A stretch of DNA of 64,000 nt from Sphaerosporella brunnea (taxonomy: Eukaryota > Ascomycota > Pezizomycetes > Pezizales > Pyronemataceae). Shown here piece by piece: positions 43,114 through 57,007 of this stretch. The position numbers and the translations under genes were made by a program. The notes under the pieces are model-generated. The model searched no databases and was not told where the DNA came from. It saw only the letters and a list, made by a program, of their open reading frames with translations. Location: contig VXIS01000039.1 in the NCBI GenBank assembly GCA_008704415.1, positions 1-64,000 on the forward strand. The letters are read 5' to 3'. The stretch's first letter is position 1. Each line of letters begins with the position of its first letter.

Positions 43114-45207
43114 CTATCTCCGCTTCTTAAACACAACCTCCTCATCACTATCTTCCTCTCGAGGCCCCACAAGGGAATCCACCATGCGGTTTAACGCATG
43201 CATCGTCTCACTACCTGTTACGGAGTCTACTATACTCGCACCTCCCTGGCCTAGCACACTCTCTGCCAGCGAGCCCTCCGAGATCTTTTTAGCGGAGATA
43301 AAGGCGGATTCGCTGCCGGTGATGTTGAGGCTGGAATTCATACCGATTGACGGGGTGCTAGTGAGGATGCCGTCTTCTTTGTAGGTGATTGTTCCATCCG
43401 ATGATGCAGTGATGGGGACATCCTGCATAATTGTCAACTTAATGCACAGGATAGGATTTGGTTGGGGGAGGCGGAAGGGGGGGGGGTTACTTCTTTCAAA
43501 CACAACTGTTTCCCGTCTTCCAGCAAAAAACATATCCTCGCCAACGCCTCCTCGTTCGGATGCGCCCGGACGCTTTCCTCGTCTTTCCAGTTGACAGCGG
43601 TGGCGCCATTGACCTGCGCAAATGGCAGGAATCCTAACGTGTCGTCGTCCTCCTCGAGGAGGTAGTCCAGCGTGGGAACATTTTCCATGCTAAACGTAGC
43701 GGCCAGGAGTGACAGCGTGTTTGCGTATGTCTGCCACAGCTGCTTGATAAGCACCGAGATAGCGGTGGCCGGTTGCTGGTTTACGAGTACGGGATGGTTG
43801 ACCTGTAACCACGTTGAATACAGCCGTAAACTGGGCAACATTCTGCGGCCGATGGCGGAAAGGTTTTCGCCGTCGTTGGAGGTACGCTCGCCTACTGCGC
43901 GCTCGAGCTCGGGCTGGAAGACTTGGTGGAGGGTGGTGAAAGTGGCGACATTTAGACGCAGGAAGGACATGAAGGAGTGTCCGCCGTTGGCACGGAAGGC
44001 TTTTTGCGCTGCGATGAATTGTGCCGCGATGTTGATCAGCACCATTTTTGTGAGGATGCCATTGGAAAGGTTGCGGTCTTTTAGATCCTGTGCTAGCTGT
44101 GTGAGCATTTCGGATTCGAGACTTTCGTAGTCCGAGAAACTGTGGTTTGTTTGTCAGTTATCGTGGGTTGGTGAAGGGAGGGGTGCAAGATACGCACTCT
44201 CGTGCTGTGAAACATTTTGCGTGCAGTCGGACGAACAGAGATATCAGCTCCTTCACCGCATGCTCTTCCTTCCTGGTGAAAACTTGTGCCGGGGCTTGCG
44301 TCTTGTACGCCTTAAGTGCCTTACGGAAGCCCTTCTCTAAGTTTTCGCTGGCCTGTGGAAATGGTTCTGCCACCGACATGGCCCGGTAGAGGTGGTATGT
44401 CGATGAGAGGTTGGAGCCCTCATTAATGGCTATCACCGCAAGTTGGTTATGTGGCGTCCCCGAAGAGGGTATCAGCTTTTTGGCCAGCGAATAGTATCCT
44501 GTGGCCGGCCCCCAGTTCTTGGGGTTCGCTGGGGCTTCTCGATACCGTGAAAGATCCCCAAGAATCACCAGTATTCGATGGCAAGACCTGATCACTTGCT
44601 GCCGTGTGCTCGAGTCATATTGTATGATGGAATCCGGTTTGCTGACTATCATCCGTGAGCACTTTCCTGTGACGCAGCTCGCGGGGTGTATGCACTGGAG
44701 AGATGAAATTTTGCAACCACCCAATTCAGCTCCGTGATCTGGAAGTGCGAGATCAGGCGCTGAACGAACGAGCGATAGAAGCGGGTGGTCTGCTTTATAA
44801 AACCCACAAAGCGGTCCTGCAGCTTCCGCAGCTCCACGGGCCGCTTTCTGCCATACTGCTCTTGGAAATGAGTCAGGTTTTTGCGGTACACCTCGATTAT
44901 TCGGTGGTGCGCTGTCAACCACATCTTGGTCTCCACCACATCGTTGGCCTGCGCAAAGGTGAAATCCTCAAAGACTACGGCTTCGTAGGCTTCTTGCAAC
45001 CTGGTGGAGATGTCAGCGGGCAGCCCCGATTCTGCTGCCCTGCCCCACTCACTGCGTAACGGTTTGCTCCACCAGGCGGTCGGTGTATTGACGATCCTTG
45101 AGCATTGCGGCTAGTTTCTTTTCTAGAGCGACCGCTTCACTGTTTGTTGCGCATTTCCTCTCAGCCAGCACATCCAGATCGCAGCGGAGGAATTCGCAGA
45201 CCTCCAT
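43114..45207 (-). CDS. EST1/SMG7/Ebs1-like 14-3-3/TPR protein
   Basis: Five exons (45207-45053, 45000-44696, 44645-44198, 44139-43491, 43422-43114) encode 621 aa. The N-terminal helical region includes RFVGFIKQTTRFYRSFVQRL; splicing then joins it to SCHRILVILGDLSRYRE, NWGPATGYYSLAKKLIPSSGTPHNQLAV and YHLYRAMSVAEPFPQASENL, the Est1/SMG5-7 14-3-3-like and DNA/RNA-binding domains. There is no PIN nuclease domain, so it resembles SMG7 or yeast Ebs1/Est1 rather than SMG6. Family members bind phosphorylated Upf1 in nonsense-mediated decay or recruit telomerase. Intron 2 (GTGCAT...GATAG, 50 nt) is the least standard, but it alone joins the two conserved halves in frame. The acidic C-terminus ends in a basic KKRR. 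Confidence 0.85.
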
Positions 45208-45468
45208 TGTGATGAGAACTCCATTACAGCGCCCTCGTATTCTTTGTATCGGCAGGGACCTCTGGAATGCAGGCTGCGGGTATGTATAAAGTCAAATTTA
45301 TGCAGAAGAAGATGGCGGCGGATTTTTATGCTCCAACAGAAAGAGCTGAGGGAACGTTGTTGCGTTCGCTTAGCAGGTGGGTGTTTAAGGTTGGCTTGGC
45401 TGCATAAGCGAACATGAAGCAACTCATCGCTAATGCTGTTGCTGGCATCATCGTCATCATCACCGCCG

Positions 45469-46394
45469 ATGTCGAAACGCCCAAGATCTGCTTCTCCACC
45501 ACCACCATCCTTGCCAGAGACCCAAATCCCTTCGCCGCCGCATGCCTCAGACACACCCGACAACTTGCCCGCAAAATTTTCTCGTGTAGACGCAGCGGCG
45601 ACAGCACAGCTGCAACCTGCCATCATATGCTCGGAGAAGCCGCTCTGTCAGGCCCGACCATTCAGCACCTATGAGGAATATGAGAGCCATTACGCAAAAA
45701 CGCATACCAATCGATGTGTCGAGTGTATGAAGAACTTTCCGTCTGAACGGTTTCTACACCTTCACATCAAAGAGACTCGTACGGCAACTCGCATCCCGCG
45801 CCGAAGCAGCAGTTTGCTGATTTGATGTGTCCAGATGATATGCTATCCCAAATCAAACTCGAGAGGGGAGAGAAAATTGTGAGTAATCTACGGGAATAGT
45901 GTAGCCGGGGGATCATATGCTGACCAGTGGGTGTCCAGTTTGGGTGCTTTGTTGATGGATGCGATCGCATGTGCAGTACCCCATTCAAACGAAAAAGGCA
46001 CCTGATAGACAAACATCGATTTCCGAGGGTATGATGGTTAGTCCGCTGCTTTAGTGTGGGCTGGTTTCTGACATTTGCAATCCAGAATTATAACTTCTTC
46101 GTCACCAAGGATGGCATAGACAGGACCAATTCGTTACTGGTTGAGCCTTCTAGAATACACAGATCTAATCACGACCACAGGGATATGAGAGGTGGAAGAT
46201 CCGAAACTCCCTCATCGACTGCTCAACTTGAGGATGCTGGTGAGGATACCGTCAAGCCCTCTCCCTCTGGAATGGTAGTGGGTAGAGTTGCACAAACCGG
46301 ACCAGATGAAGACTTTACTATGAACGAGATATCAGGGCTCATGTCCGCCATGCGCTTTATCCCAACAACCGTGAGATTTGGGCGTAGGCGTTAG
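45469..46394 (+). CDS. C2H2 zinc-finger protein, ZNF511 type
   Basis: Four exons (45469-45778, 45835-45878, 45939-46028, 46086-46394) encode 250 aa. Three zinc fingers follow a Ser/Pro-rich start (MSKRPRSASPPPPSLPE): CSEKPLCQARPFSTYEEYESHY with a TH, CVECMKNFPSERFLHLHIKETH, and FGCFVDGCDRMCSTPFKRKRH with DKH. The pattern HIKETHD followed by RGEKIFGCFVDGC is the ZNF511 signature, and the 56-nt first intron is needed to create THD. The C-terminal third is polar, ending with the conserved FIPTTVRFGRR. The cellular role of ZNF511 proteins is poorly known. It is divergent from the EST1-like gene, with 261 bp between start codons. Confidence 0.85.
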
Positions 46395-46522
46395 ACACTT
46401 AATCAAGTACTAATTTCACGAATGCGCCAGCAAATCTTGATTTGACCATGCTATGCGTGTATCTCTCACATCTATTAACAAGAAGACGCCGTAATTCAAT
46501 TTTGTGCAAAAACCCATTGTGC

Positions 46523-47313
46523 TTAGTATCCACCACGTCCTCTGGCACCACCGCGACCACGAGGAGTGAAACCGCTGCCACCGCGTCCCCTGGGGGTGAA
46601 TCCACCCCTCGCGCCTCCACGGCCTCCGCCCCGCGTACCAGCAGTGCCACCGCGAGCAAAACCCCGTCCTCTCGGTGTGAATCCTCCCCGACCGCCTCTG
46701 GCCGCGCCACCACGTCCTCCCCGCGCCGCACCGCCGCGTTTCGCAACCTTGTTGGCACCTGCAAAGAATTAGCCACGAACCGCGCAGAAAACAGCGATTG
46801 TCCTTCGTACCGGCAGGCGCCTTGGGTTTTGGCAAGAATCGGTCTAACGGCAGAAGCTTGTCTCCACCAATGTACATCTTGTCACCCTCCTTGAACGACG
46901 AGGCCACGATGCCCTCCTGGGGCTTGACGGTGAAGAACACTTGATTCAAGGGACCTAGGATCTCGTCCACTTTTCCGACCACGGACTTGTTCTCTAGGTA
47001 TATCGGCGCGTTGAAGTAGGGGATCTTCGGGTTCACGGAAAGGCAGACTATCTCGCCTTCGCACGAGTGCATCACGGTACCCATTTCTACTCTTCCCGTC
47101 AGTCGCATCGTCTGGAGAATTGTGAGGAAAAGCAGCGCACCCTGGACGATATCCGGAGGCCCCGCATTGGCAGTGAATCCACCACGACCACCTGCAAAAA
47201 GCGCATCAGCAACGACCCATTGACTCGGCGCACAGAAAAAAAAAAAAAGTACCTCGTGCGCCGAACCCGCCTCCGCCGCGGCCGCCTCCGCCTCGTCCAC
47301 CTCTGAAGCTCAT
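46523..47313 (-). CDS. gar1: H/ACA snoRNP protein Gar1
   Basis: Four exons (47313-47253, 47191-47141, 47089-46811, 46758-46523) encode 208 aa. The core domain ([54 protein letters not shown] and [19 protein letters not shown]) is almost invariant Gar1, flanked by two glycine/arginine-rich (GAR) domains: [14 protein letters not shown] at the start and repeated [18 protein letters not shown] units at the end. Gar1 joins Cbf5, Nop10 and Nhp2 in box H/ACA particles, which make pseudouridine in rRNA. Intron 2 ends in an unusual GAAGAG|TA acceptor, the only one that keeps VQVEMGT in frame. A CACGTG box lies 138 bp upstream of the start codon. Confidence 0.92.
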
Positions 47314-48020
47314 TTTTTCTGGTTCTTTGGTCGAGGAGTTGTAGGATTGGCGGGTTACAATTTGTCGCGGATTTTTGTAGGCACGACGAGCAGGCAGGTG
47401 GGAAAAGTTCGTTGAAATAATGGCTTGGCGGTCTGCTACTTTGTGGCGATCACGTGAATGGTGAGTGATAGATGGTGATTACCAAGGCAGAATATCAGAA
47501 GATGATCTTAGCACTCAGGAAACCTCTTCTATTCATTCCATAAGCCCATTGATTGTGATCCTTTCACACGAGAATGCTACACATGTTAAGGCAAGGGCAC
47601 ACACCCTACCGCAGTGGGTATTTCCTCCAACCTGCCCATCCCAAGGGTACTACTTATGTGGACCTTTGAAAAAGCAACACACTTTTAGTTCCCAAAACCA
47701 ACAGCTTTTCTTTCCAATTCTCGTACTTTGAGAATTCCAAATTACTTCTCTACTTGCATCACTGGCTAGCACTCGTCAACCGGAAAGCGTTACTACCCCA
47801 CCAGCACCATCTGTTTATTCTACCACAACCCTTCCACCCCTCCAATCCTTTTCCCACCTCGACAACTTCGATCCGCTACTTACGCACCACTACGTTTTCC
47901 ATTGTTACTCTCTCTCTCTCTCTACATTTGGGACAGTAACACGAGTCTTGTCAATAGCATCATCCTCATTCTTCTACCTTTCAGTCTTACCTTGTCGGTA
48001 CTGTTGTTGATATACTCGCA
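47314..48020. other. divergent promoter gar1/mei2-like
   Basis: The 707 bp between divergent start codons contain the CACGTG box and a (CT)n stretch (about 47910-47922) in the leader of the plus-strand gene. No gene seen. Confidence 0.45.
47451..47456. promoter_or_regulatory. CACGTG E-box in the gar1 promoter
   Basis: CACGTG in the context GATCACGTGAATG, 138 bp from the gar1 start codon, in the divergent gar1/mei2 promoter. Function inferred. Confidence 0.3.
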
Positions 48021-50530
48021 ATGGCCGATAATTCTTCCAGCTGCTCGGATTCCCCCGAGAGGAACAATCTCCTTACTCCGGTCAATGGCACTTTCGATGA
48101 CCGCTACACCCAAGTCATGGGCCAGTATCCTTTCTTGAGCCCGACTTCGGGTTACAACAGCGACGACATGTTCAGAAGTCCTGAGCGGCGTCCAATTGGC
48201 TCGGGCCTTCCTCCTCCCACCTCATTTGGCGATCTGGGCTTCAGCCCTCTTCATGGCGGAAACGCCTACATGGAGTTCCTCAAGTCTGAAAAGAACAAGC
48301 AGCTGCCTCGTCCTGAACCTGAAACCCAGGGCTTTGGAAATTGGAATGTATCTTCGACTCGTTTCTTGAAGCTCACCGGTATCAATCCGATCATTTCGAG
48401 CACCGCATTATTCAACTATCTGAATGTATGCTTTCCGTTCATGCTGATGGAGTAACGAGGCTGAGTGAGATCGCAGGCATGTGGAGAGGTTCAAGAGTAC
48501 AAGGCTTCTAGCTTGCGCTCGGAAGGTCTTTGCGTTGTAGCCTTTTGGGACCTGAGAGACTCGATCGCAGCGTACACCAAGATCCGTGCCGAGCAGGGCT
48601 GGATGGTGCAGTATTGCTCTCAAGCGTACTATTCCATGGTAATACTTATATTTTCCAAATTACTATATCAATAACTAATCTTTCAAAGTTGTGCACCGAT
48701 GAAGCCAGCGAAAAACCTACGGACGTTCTCTGCGCCATCATGTCGGGGAAGAACTTTGGAAATTCCATTTCAGCCTTGTTTGGTCGACTGCACGAGTTTG
48801 GAAAGATCAACAAGTTTACGTCGCTTCGGAACATGAAGTGCCCGAGCTTCTTGATCTCCTTTGCCGATCCTCAAGTTGCTTCAGACGTTGTGGAAATGAT
48901 GGATAGCCAGTATTTGAGCGTAAGTGGGAGCCCCGTTTCAAGGAAACGTACGTTGACCTTTCTCCAGGGATTCCAATTACGAGTTTTCATATATCCGCCG
49001 GACCAAGTTCAACGCAACCCCTTCCCGGGTCATTCGAGCTTGAGTGGCCTCAAGGAGACATCCATGAGCATGCCCGCCAATCTTGGAACTCCGGATATAT
49101 GGTCTCCCAATCCCATACGCCCGTACCCCGAGACAATGTTCACTTTCCCCAGATCTTCTTTGCCGAGGAGCCCTGATAGCCATGGTACTAGCTATGAAAC
49201 GGACTCGCTGTCGAGGTCGGTGTCTAGTAATTTGTTCTCGGGAATTTACTCAAGCCCACAGCCTACGTCTTTCGACAGTCTGAGCACCCTGCAGGCGAGT
49301 TCCACTGGTACTTGTTGCAGCAATCATGCCACCCAACAGAATTGGTCCTGCGGAAATGCGCATAATCATTGTCCCCACTCTCCTCCGGGAACATCGTCGT
49401 GCCAGAAGGACTCAAACAGACACGAGAAAGGCTCAAACCAGCAGATCAGCGTTCCCGGAAAGAACATCATTGATCTCGATCGTATTGCCAGGGGTCTGGA
49501 TACTAGAACCACAGTATGTTTCTCAGTCCAATGCGTGGTTGCACTTAAGCTCATACCTGTAGGTCATGTTGCGCAACATCCCCAACAAAGTTGACCAGGT
49601 ATGTCGTGTTCGCCTTATTCATTGATGGCTATCCCTAACGGTAAAAAAGCAAACCTTGAAGGACTACATCGATGAGACCAGTCGAGGACTTTACAACTTC
49701 CTCTACCTACGCATTGGTATGTTGATGACAACCTACAGACTTATGTTCTCTAACTGACGTTCACTAGATTTCCGCAACATTTGCAAGTAAGTCCGCTGAA
49801 GAGATTACGTTATCCTGTGTTATGATTCTTATAAACCTGCTATAGTGTTGGCTATGCATTCATCAATTTCTTAGATGTAAGTTCTATATTTTCCCGTCCG
49901 CTGTCCAAAGTCCACACTGACTTTTGATTTAGCCCTTGGATATCATAGACGTATGTGCTCTTGCCCATTTTCCAGCAGTTAACCTCTGACAAGCGTTTCC
50001 AGTTTGTGAAGGCAAAATCCGGAACTCGTTGGTGAGTGGAACTGTTGAGACCTTGGAAGTTCACAATGCTGATATCGCGCCATAGGAACAAATTTAACTC
50101 CGAGAAGGTTCTTGACGTCACCTATGCCAGTTCGTATCACAAATTAGTGTTTTACCGTTTCCATTCTGACCGTCATAGATATTCAAGGAATCGACCAGCT
50201 TGTTGAGAAGTTCAGGAACAGCTCCGTGATGGACCAGGATCCAGCATACAGGCCTAAGGTAATTAACTTACACTCTTTGACGTTGTCTGTTCAGCTGTTT
50301 GACCGGTTTTGTCTACCAGCTCTTCTACTCTTCCGGTCCGCTTTCTGGCACAGAGATGGATTTTCCACCTGCCAACAATATTTTGAAGAAGTGCAGGAGT
50401 ATTTCTGCTGCCCAGCAGATAGGTCAGTGTTGCTCCCAATCCTTTTTCAGCCAACCACTAATTGGGACCAGGTCTCTTTGCCCCAAAATTGTCTGCGGCG
50501 AGTAAAGGCGTTTGGCGCAAGCGGGACTAG
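48021..50530 (+). CDS. Mei2-like RNA-binding protein
   Basis: Fourteen exons (48021-48425, 48477-48638, 48689-48919, 48968-49513, 49563-49598, 49650-49716, 49768-49786, 49846-49876, 49933-49950, 50003-50031, 50086-50129, 50179-50258, 50320-50422, 50472-50530) encode 609 aa. Two degenerate RRMs (about 112-185 and 200-265) and a Ser/Pro linker precede the C-terminal Mei2-type RRM3: TTVMLRNIPNKVDQQTL, YNFLYLRIDFRNICNVGYAFINF, SGTRWNKFNSEKVLDVTYANIQG and SSVMDQDPAYRPKLFYSSG. In fission yeast Mei2 binds meiRNA and drives entry into meiosis; plant relatives act in development. The RRM3 is cut into exons of 18-80 nt, and every junction keeps the conserved sequence. The function in this fungus is inferred. 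Confidence 0.93.
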
Positions 50531-50920
50531 TTGCCAGATGCACGCTGTAAAAAATTCTAGTTGGACGGGAAATGCGATGCTACCTGCTAGATAGCGAGAT
50601 TTTGGCATCTTGAGAAGTTTTCCTTTTACGGTTGAGTTTTTTTGTGGTCAAAATGGGGGTGTAATGTCTGTCTTGCGAGAATTTGTGTGTGTTTTTTGTT
50701 GTACAATTTCTCTTGCTGTTACTTGCTGGTTGGGAACGTTCTTTGTAGCAATCCTCACTTTTGAAATTCGAATACCTCGCCACAAGCTGACGGCGGCAGA
50801 TGTAGTTTTGACCATGGCCAATAGGTAGGATATCAAGGAACCACGCTTTGTTTACAGGGAGCTCGGACTTATGGCAGACATGTGTGGTCCACCCCCCGTC
50901 GAATATCCATTCCTTCCGCA
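50531..50920. other. convergent 3' spacer mei2-like/rai1
   Basis: 390 bp between convergent stop codons, T/G-rich in the middle (50625-50735). No gene seen. Confidence 0.4.
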
Positions 50921-52232
50921 TCAAGAGAACGAATTCCCCGTTCGCCACTTGACGAAACTCTCAGACAAGAAGGTTGATCTGTCAGTCCTCTCCACCTCCA
51001 GCACCTGCCCGTTCTCGCGATGCCGTATCAACCAGACACCGTCATCCACCACGGTCTCCAGTATCCACTTCAGAACACTGGTCGTGAAATCGATTGAAAG
51101 CTTACCGTCCCACAAATTCCTTCCACTACGCTTCGCGATGGTGGGGATGGACTGGGTATCAAACTCTCTAACACTTCTTAGGATACCATCATCGTCTCGG
51201 AAACCCACAAGCACCCTCCCAACCCCCAGCAGGAACGACTGCGCCCAGAACTTCTGCAACTTCCGCTCGAAGGCGACATCATCGCGCTGGTTCATGATTT
51301 CTTTCGACGTCTTGAGTTCTACATAGTTGTGTTGGATGGTGGTAGGCGGCTGTGGATTTGGGTCGTCTAGCGAGGGGTGTAAAGGGGGCGGCAGCCGCGC
51401 ATCCCAGGCTGCGTCTACTTCCCCGCCTAGAATCAGGCGGACAGGTCCGAACCCGGTTTTGACGATTGAGCAGAACTGTGCTTCGTTAGACACTACCTCG
51501 GACGTCCGCGATTCGATTAGGCTCCGCGGACAGTCGTCCCAGGGCGATGGCAATGTGCTTAAGGTTTCGAATTTGTATCCCCAGAAGGACATGATTTCGC
51601 CGCGCTTGTTGGTCGGACCCTGCGTGCGCTGCCTGTAGGCGTGGTGCTCTTCGATGAAGCTAGTGCATGGTTAGGAATGGATAATGGAGGGAGGGGTAAG
51701 AGAGGGGGGGGGGCAAACATCGTGTCCTACTCTCTACAATGTCAACCACGGCCACTACAGCAGCAGGAGATGGAGCTGGAGATGGAGAACGCACCTGGAA
51801 TTTGGTAGCTAACATTTCGAAGCCATCGCGCATGTTGAAGGGTAGACTCATGAACTACCTCATCGGATTTCATCAGTCGTCCATCTTCACGATAGTTAAC
51901 TATCTGCTAAGTACCTTCGTCATCATCCCCCTCCATGTTACTATATCGGCGGAACATTTCCTCCCCGTCCGGCGCTCCAGATCAATCAGTGCCTCCAGTA
52001 GACTATCGAGGTGTTCATCCACGCTGTCGTCGTGCTTTATGAAGGTTTCAAACCCTTCAGAAAGTGGAACGTTGAGCTCGGGCGTGTAGTAATACCGCAG
52101 CGAGGAGCTATCGAGCCGTAGCTTGTGCGAGGAGTCGTATGAGAAACAGGTTATTTCCTGTGGTTGCCGGACCGCAGAATTTTGGCCGGCGAAACGGTGG
52201 AGCGGTTTGAGAGGGAAGGCGGAGGTTGTCAT
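50921..52232 (-). CDS. rai1: decapping/pyrophosphohydrolase Rai1 (DXO family)
   Basis: Four exons (52232-51915, 51854-51795, 51726-51719, 51659-50921) encode 374 aa. The conserved series is complete: ITCFSYD, TWRGMMTK, GYKFE (156-160), GGEVDA (Glu209, Asp211) and YVELKTSKE (Glu243, Lys245), which form the two-metal active site, plus FWAQSFLLGV and VGFRDD. Rai1 removes incomplete 5' caps from RNA and partners the nuclear exonuclease Rat1. The third exon is an 8-nt microexon (GACACGAT). Only with it does the protein read KFQDTIFIEEHHAY, matching the family pattern G-T-I-F-I-E-E. The flanking introns have good branch points (GTTGACAT and CCTAACC). A 12-bp minisatellite sits just upstream of the ATG. 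Confidence 0.88.
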
Positions 52233-52238
52233 TGGTGC

Positions 52239-52298
52239 GGGCGAGTAGGCGGGCGAGTGGGCGGGCGAGTAGGCGGGCGAGTGGGCGGGCGAGTGGGC
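52239..52298. repeat. 12-bp minisatellite, five units, upstream of rai1
   Basis: Five units of GGGCGAGT(A/G)GGC in tandem, ending 6 bp from the rai1 start codon on the 5' side. In the rai1 frame the array would read (S/P-A-H/Y) repeats, and the frame remains open upstream but has no ATG, so it is probably 5' UTR. Confidence 0.7.
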
Positions 52299-52572
52299 GG
52301 GGTTTAAGGCGTGGTGGAGCTTGGGAGAGCTGAGGTTGGAAGCTGATTGCCGGGTAAAATTACAGAATGCGAGTGATGGTCCATGCAATTGCACAAAGGA
52401 ATTGATGGGCTTTAGAAATAACAATTTCAACGCTAAAGACGGACGCCCCAAACTCCCATCAAACCCCTCACTCTCACGCACACGCACTATGTGTACCCCA
52501 CCATGCGCAAAACCGATTATCAACCATACGACTGAAAAGGGTATGAAGATGAGCCTGGGATGAGTTCATGAA

Positions 52573-53771
52573 TTAATCAAGATCAAAAGATCCTGTGATT
52601 TGCGGTGTTTGACGGGGCTCTGGAGGTCCTCCGCCAAACATGCTGCCCATCATGTCCAGAATATTGGTTGGTCGTCGGATCTGGATGCCGAAGTACATCT
52701 CACCAATTTGCTCCAGGGCCTGTCGAACGGTGTTAGTCCCAGGGCACGAATAGGAAGCAGAGGCAAACATACATCGTCCCATGCGGGAACTTCACGTAGC
52801 TGGGAAGCGTAGTGGGATTTGAGGTTGCGGAATACATCCGCACCGCCGGTCTGAACACCCAAGCGAAGCAGACTCAAGAAGTTGAGTAACGGCAGCGAAG
52901 GGAATATGCGCACATCAGCGGAAGCAGACTGAACCTCCTGGACGACTAGTGTGGAGTTGTCCTGAATCAGCTGCTGGATGAACAGATCCAACGAGCGGTT
53001 CGCATCACGAAGGTTGCCGATGAGGAGACACGGGAGTACAGCCCGTGCAATGTAGTTCGGCGCCGTGTGGACTTCAGGGTTCTCTTTGTACCAGTCGTAC
53101 AGCATTCGCGCCAGGACATCGGCACTTTCTTTAGTGCCGAGAATCAGGTGCTTCTCAGCCTCGTAGACCTCATCCTCTACCAAGTTCATAGATGTTAGCT
53201 GCGGCAGTATTAGCCTGGTAGAGCTTCCTACCCTGTGCATAGAGATTTCCGGCAAAATGGTGAAGCTCGGGATCGCCGGCCGGGAACTCTCCGAACTTGG
53301 CAGTCCATGCAATGGCTTCGTTGATGAATCGCTTTCGGCTGGGCTCCTCTGCGGGCATCATAGTGATGAGCTCCACCAACCGCGCTGGCTGGAGTCAGAA
53401 ACCTTGGCCGCACAACATCACCGCAGAGCAGATACACACCCTTGGATGCAGCATCGGGAGTAAGCTTAGCTGTTCGGTAGACGTCCACCAACAGCAAGCA
53501 AAGATCTCCACCACTCCCGGTCTGGCCGGCCTTCAACAGAGCCTGAGCACCGGAACTCAAGATTTCGATAGCCGAGTTGTAGTCGCCAATTTTGATGTAC
53601 CGCTGCGACACAACTCGGAGTTGCTGGTGGGCTTCATAGTATTGTCCCTCTTCGATCCTGCACGTTGGCGGTGTCAGAGACGGGCCAAACAACATCCTAA
53701 GGGGGAAGTGCGATGAGCAAATACCTCTTCTGCAGCCTCGCGCGGGTTTTCTCAACGTTTCTGGATGCCAT
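52573..53771 (-). CDS. get4: Get4, tail-anchored protein targeting factor
   Basis: Five exons (53771-53725, 53657-53440, 53384-53232, 53176-52773, 52719-52573) encode 322 aa, the usual size for Get4. The protein is an all-helical TPR-like repeat array: EEGQYYEAHQQLRVVSQRYIK, YNSAIEILSSGAQALLKAGQTGSGGDLCLLLVDVY, KRFINEAIAWTAKFGEFPAGDPELHHFAGNLYA, EAEKHLILGTKESADVLARMLYDWY and the Y-I-A-R-A-V-LPCLLIGNLRDAN segment are all family hallmarks. Get4 with Get5 hands tail-anchored proteins from Sgt2 to Get3 in the cytosol. Intron 3 uses a branch GCTAAC and acceptor GGTAG and joins LYAQ to EDEVYEAEKH. The Met-rich GGG-P C-terminus (MMGSMFGGGPPEPRQ) is disordered. Confidence 0.9.
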
Positions 53772-53866
53772 GCTGTTGAAATTTGGAGAGTGAGGAGGTG
53801 TCTTTAGCTGCGATGTCGGCGGATGACGATCTCGCTTGGCAGGTGCTAAAACCACTCTGGGGACCC

Positions 53867-53877
53867 AACCCTAACCC
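53867..53877. promoter_or_regulatory. AACCCTAACCC element in the get4/ade5,7 promoter
   Basis: A telomere-like CCCTAA element in the 255-bp divergent promoter. TTAGGGT-type sites bind Tbf1/Teb1-like Myb factors in other fungi; binding here is inferred. Confidence 0.3.
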
Positions 53878-54014
53878 ATGCCCCACCATTGAACCCCACT
53901 ATGAACAACCTTTTTTTCTTACTGGGGAAGGTGAACGACTGACCCGCCGAACTCCACCCAAGCACGCGTGTCGTCGTCGCCCGTTTAGCTCTCCCTCACC
54001 ACTCTTCGGATTAA

Positions 54015-56685
<2,671 letters not shown>

Positions 56686-57007
56686 AGGAGCTTTTTCTTT
56701 TGATTTAGCAAAAGTTTTGTCATTTCGTGATGTAGCTACTATACATACCAAGGGAATTCGTGTTTTGGGATTATCTACACACCCACTCTAGTACTCTAAT
56801 GGCGATACTCATATCGCCGATCAATCTGAGGGTTATCCATCCAAATCCCGATTCTATGACAAAGCATGTTTGTGTAACCCTAGCTCGATGTCACGTGAAC
56901 TGCGTTTTACGTTTCACAAACCCATGTGTAAAGTAAAACCTGGGACGCCGCACGAACCTCAACAACTTCAACCCGCTACACCCCTTCTCCCTCCACGACA
57001 AGTCGCA
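56686..57007. other. spacer and tim8 promoter
   Basis: The 322 bp between ade5,7 and tim8 carry a CACGTG box (56892-56897) and AACCCTAG just before it. No gene seen. Confidence 0.4.
56892..56897 (+). promoter_or_regulatory. CACGTG E-box in the tim8 promoter
   Basis: CACGTG in the context TGTCACGTGAAC, 111 bp before the tim8 start codon. Same core as in the gar1 promoter. Function inferred. Confidence 0.3.

Noticed and set aside
44649..44700. 26-nt intron in the EST1-like gene (GTGGTT...CCAG)
   Set aside because: Too short for fungal splicing. A 50-nt intron at 44695-44646 joins the same conserved halves in frame.
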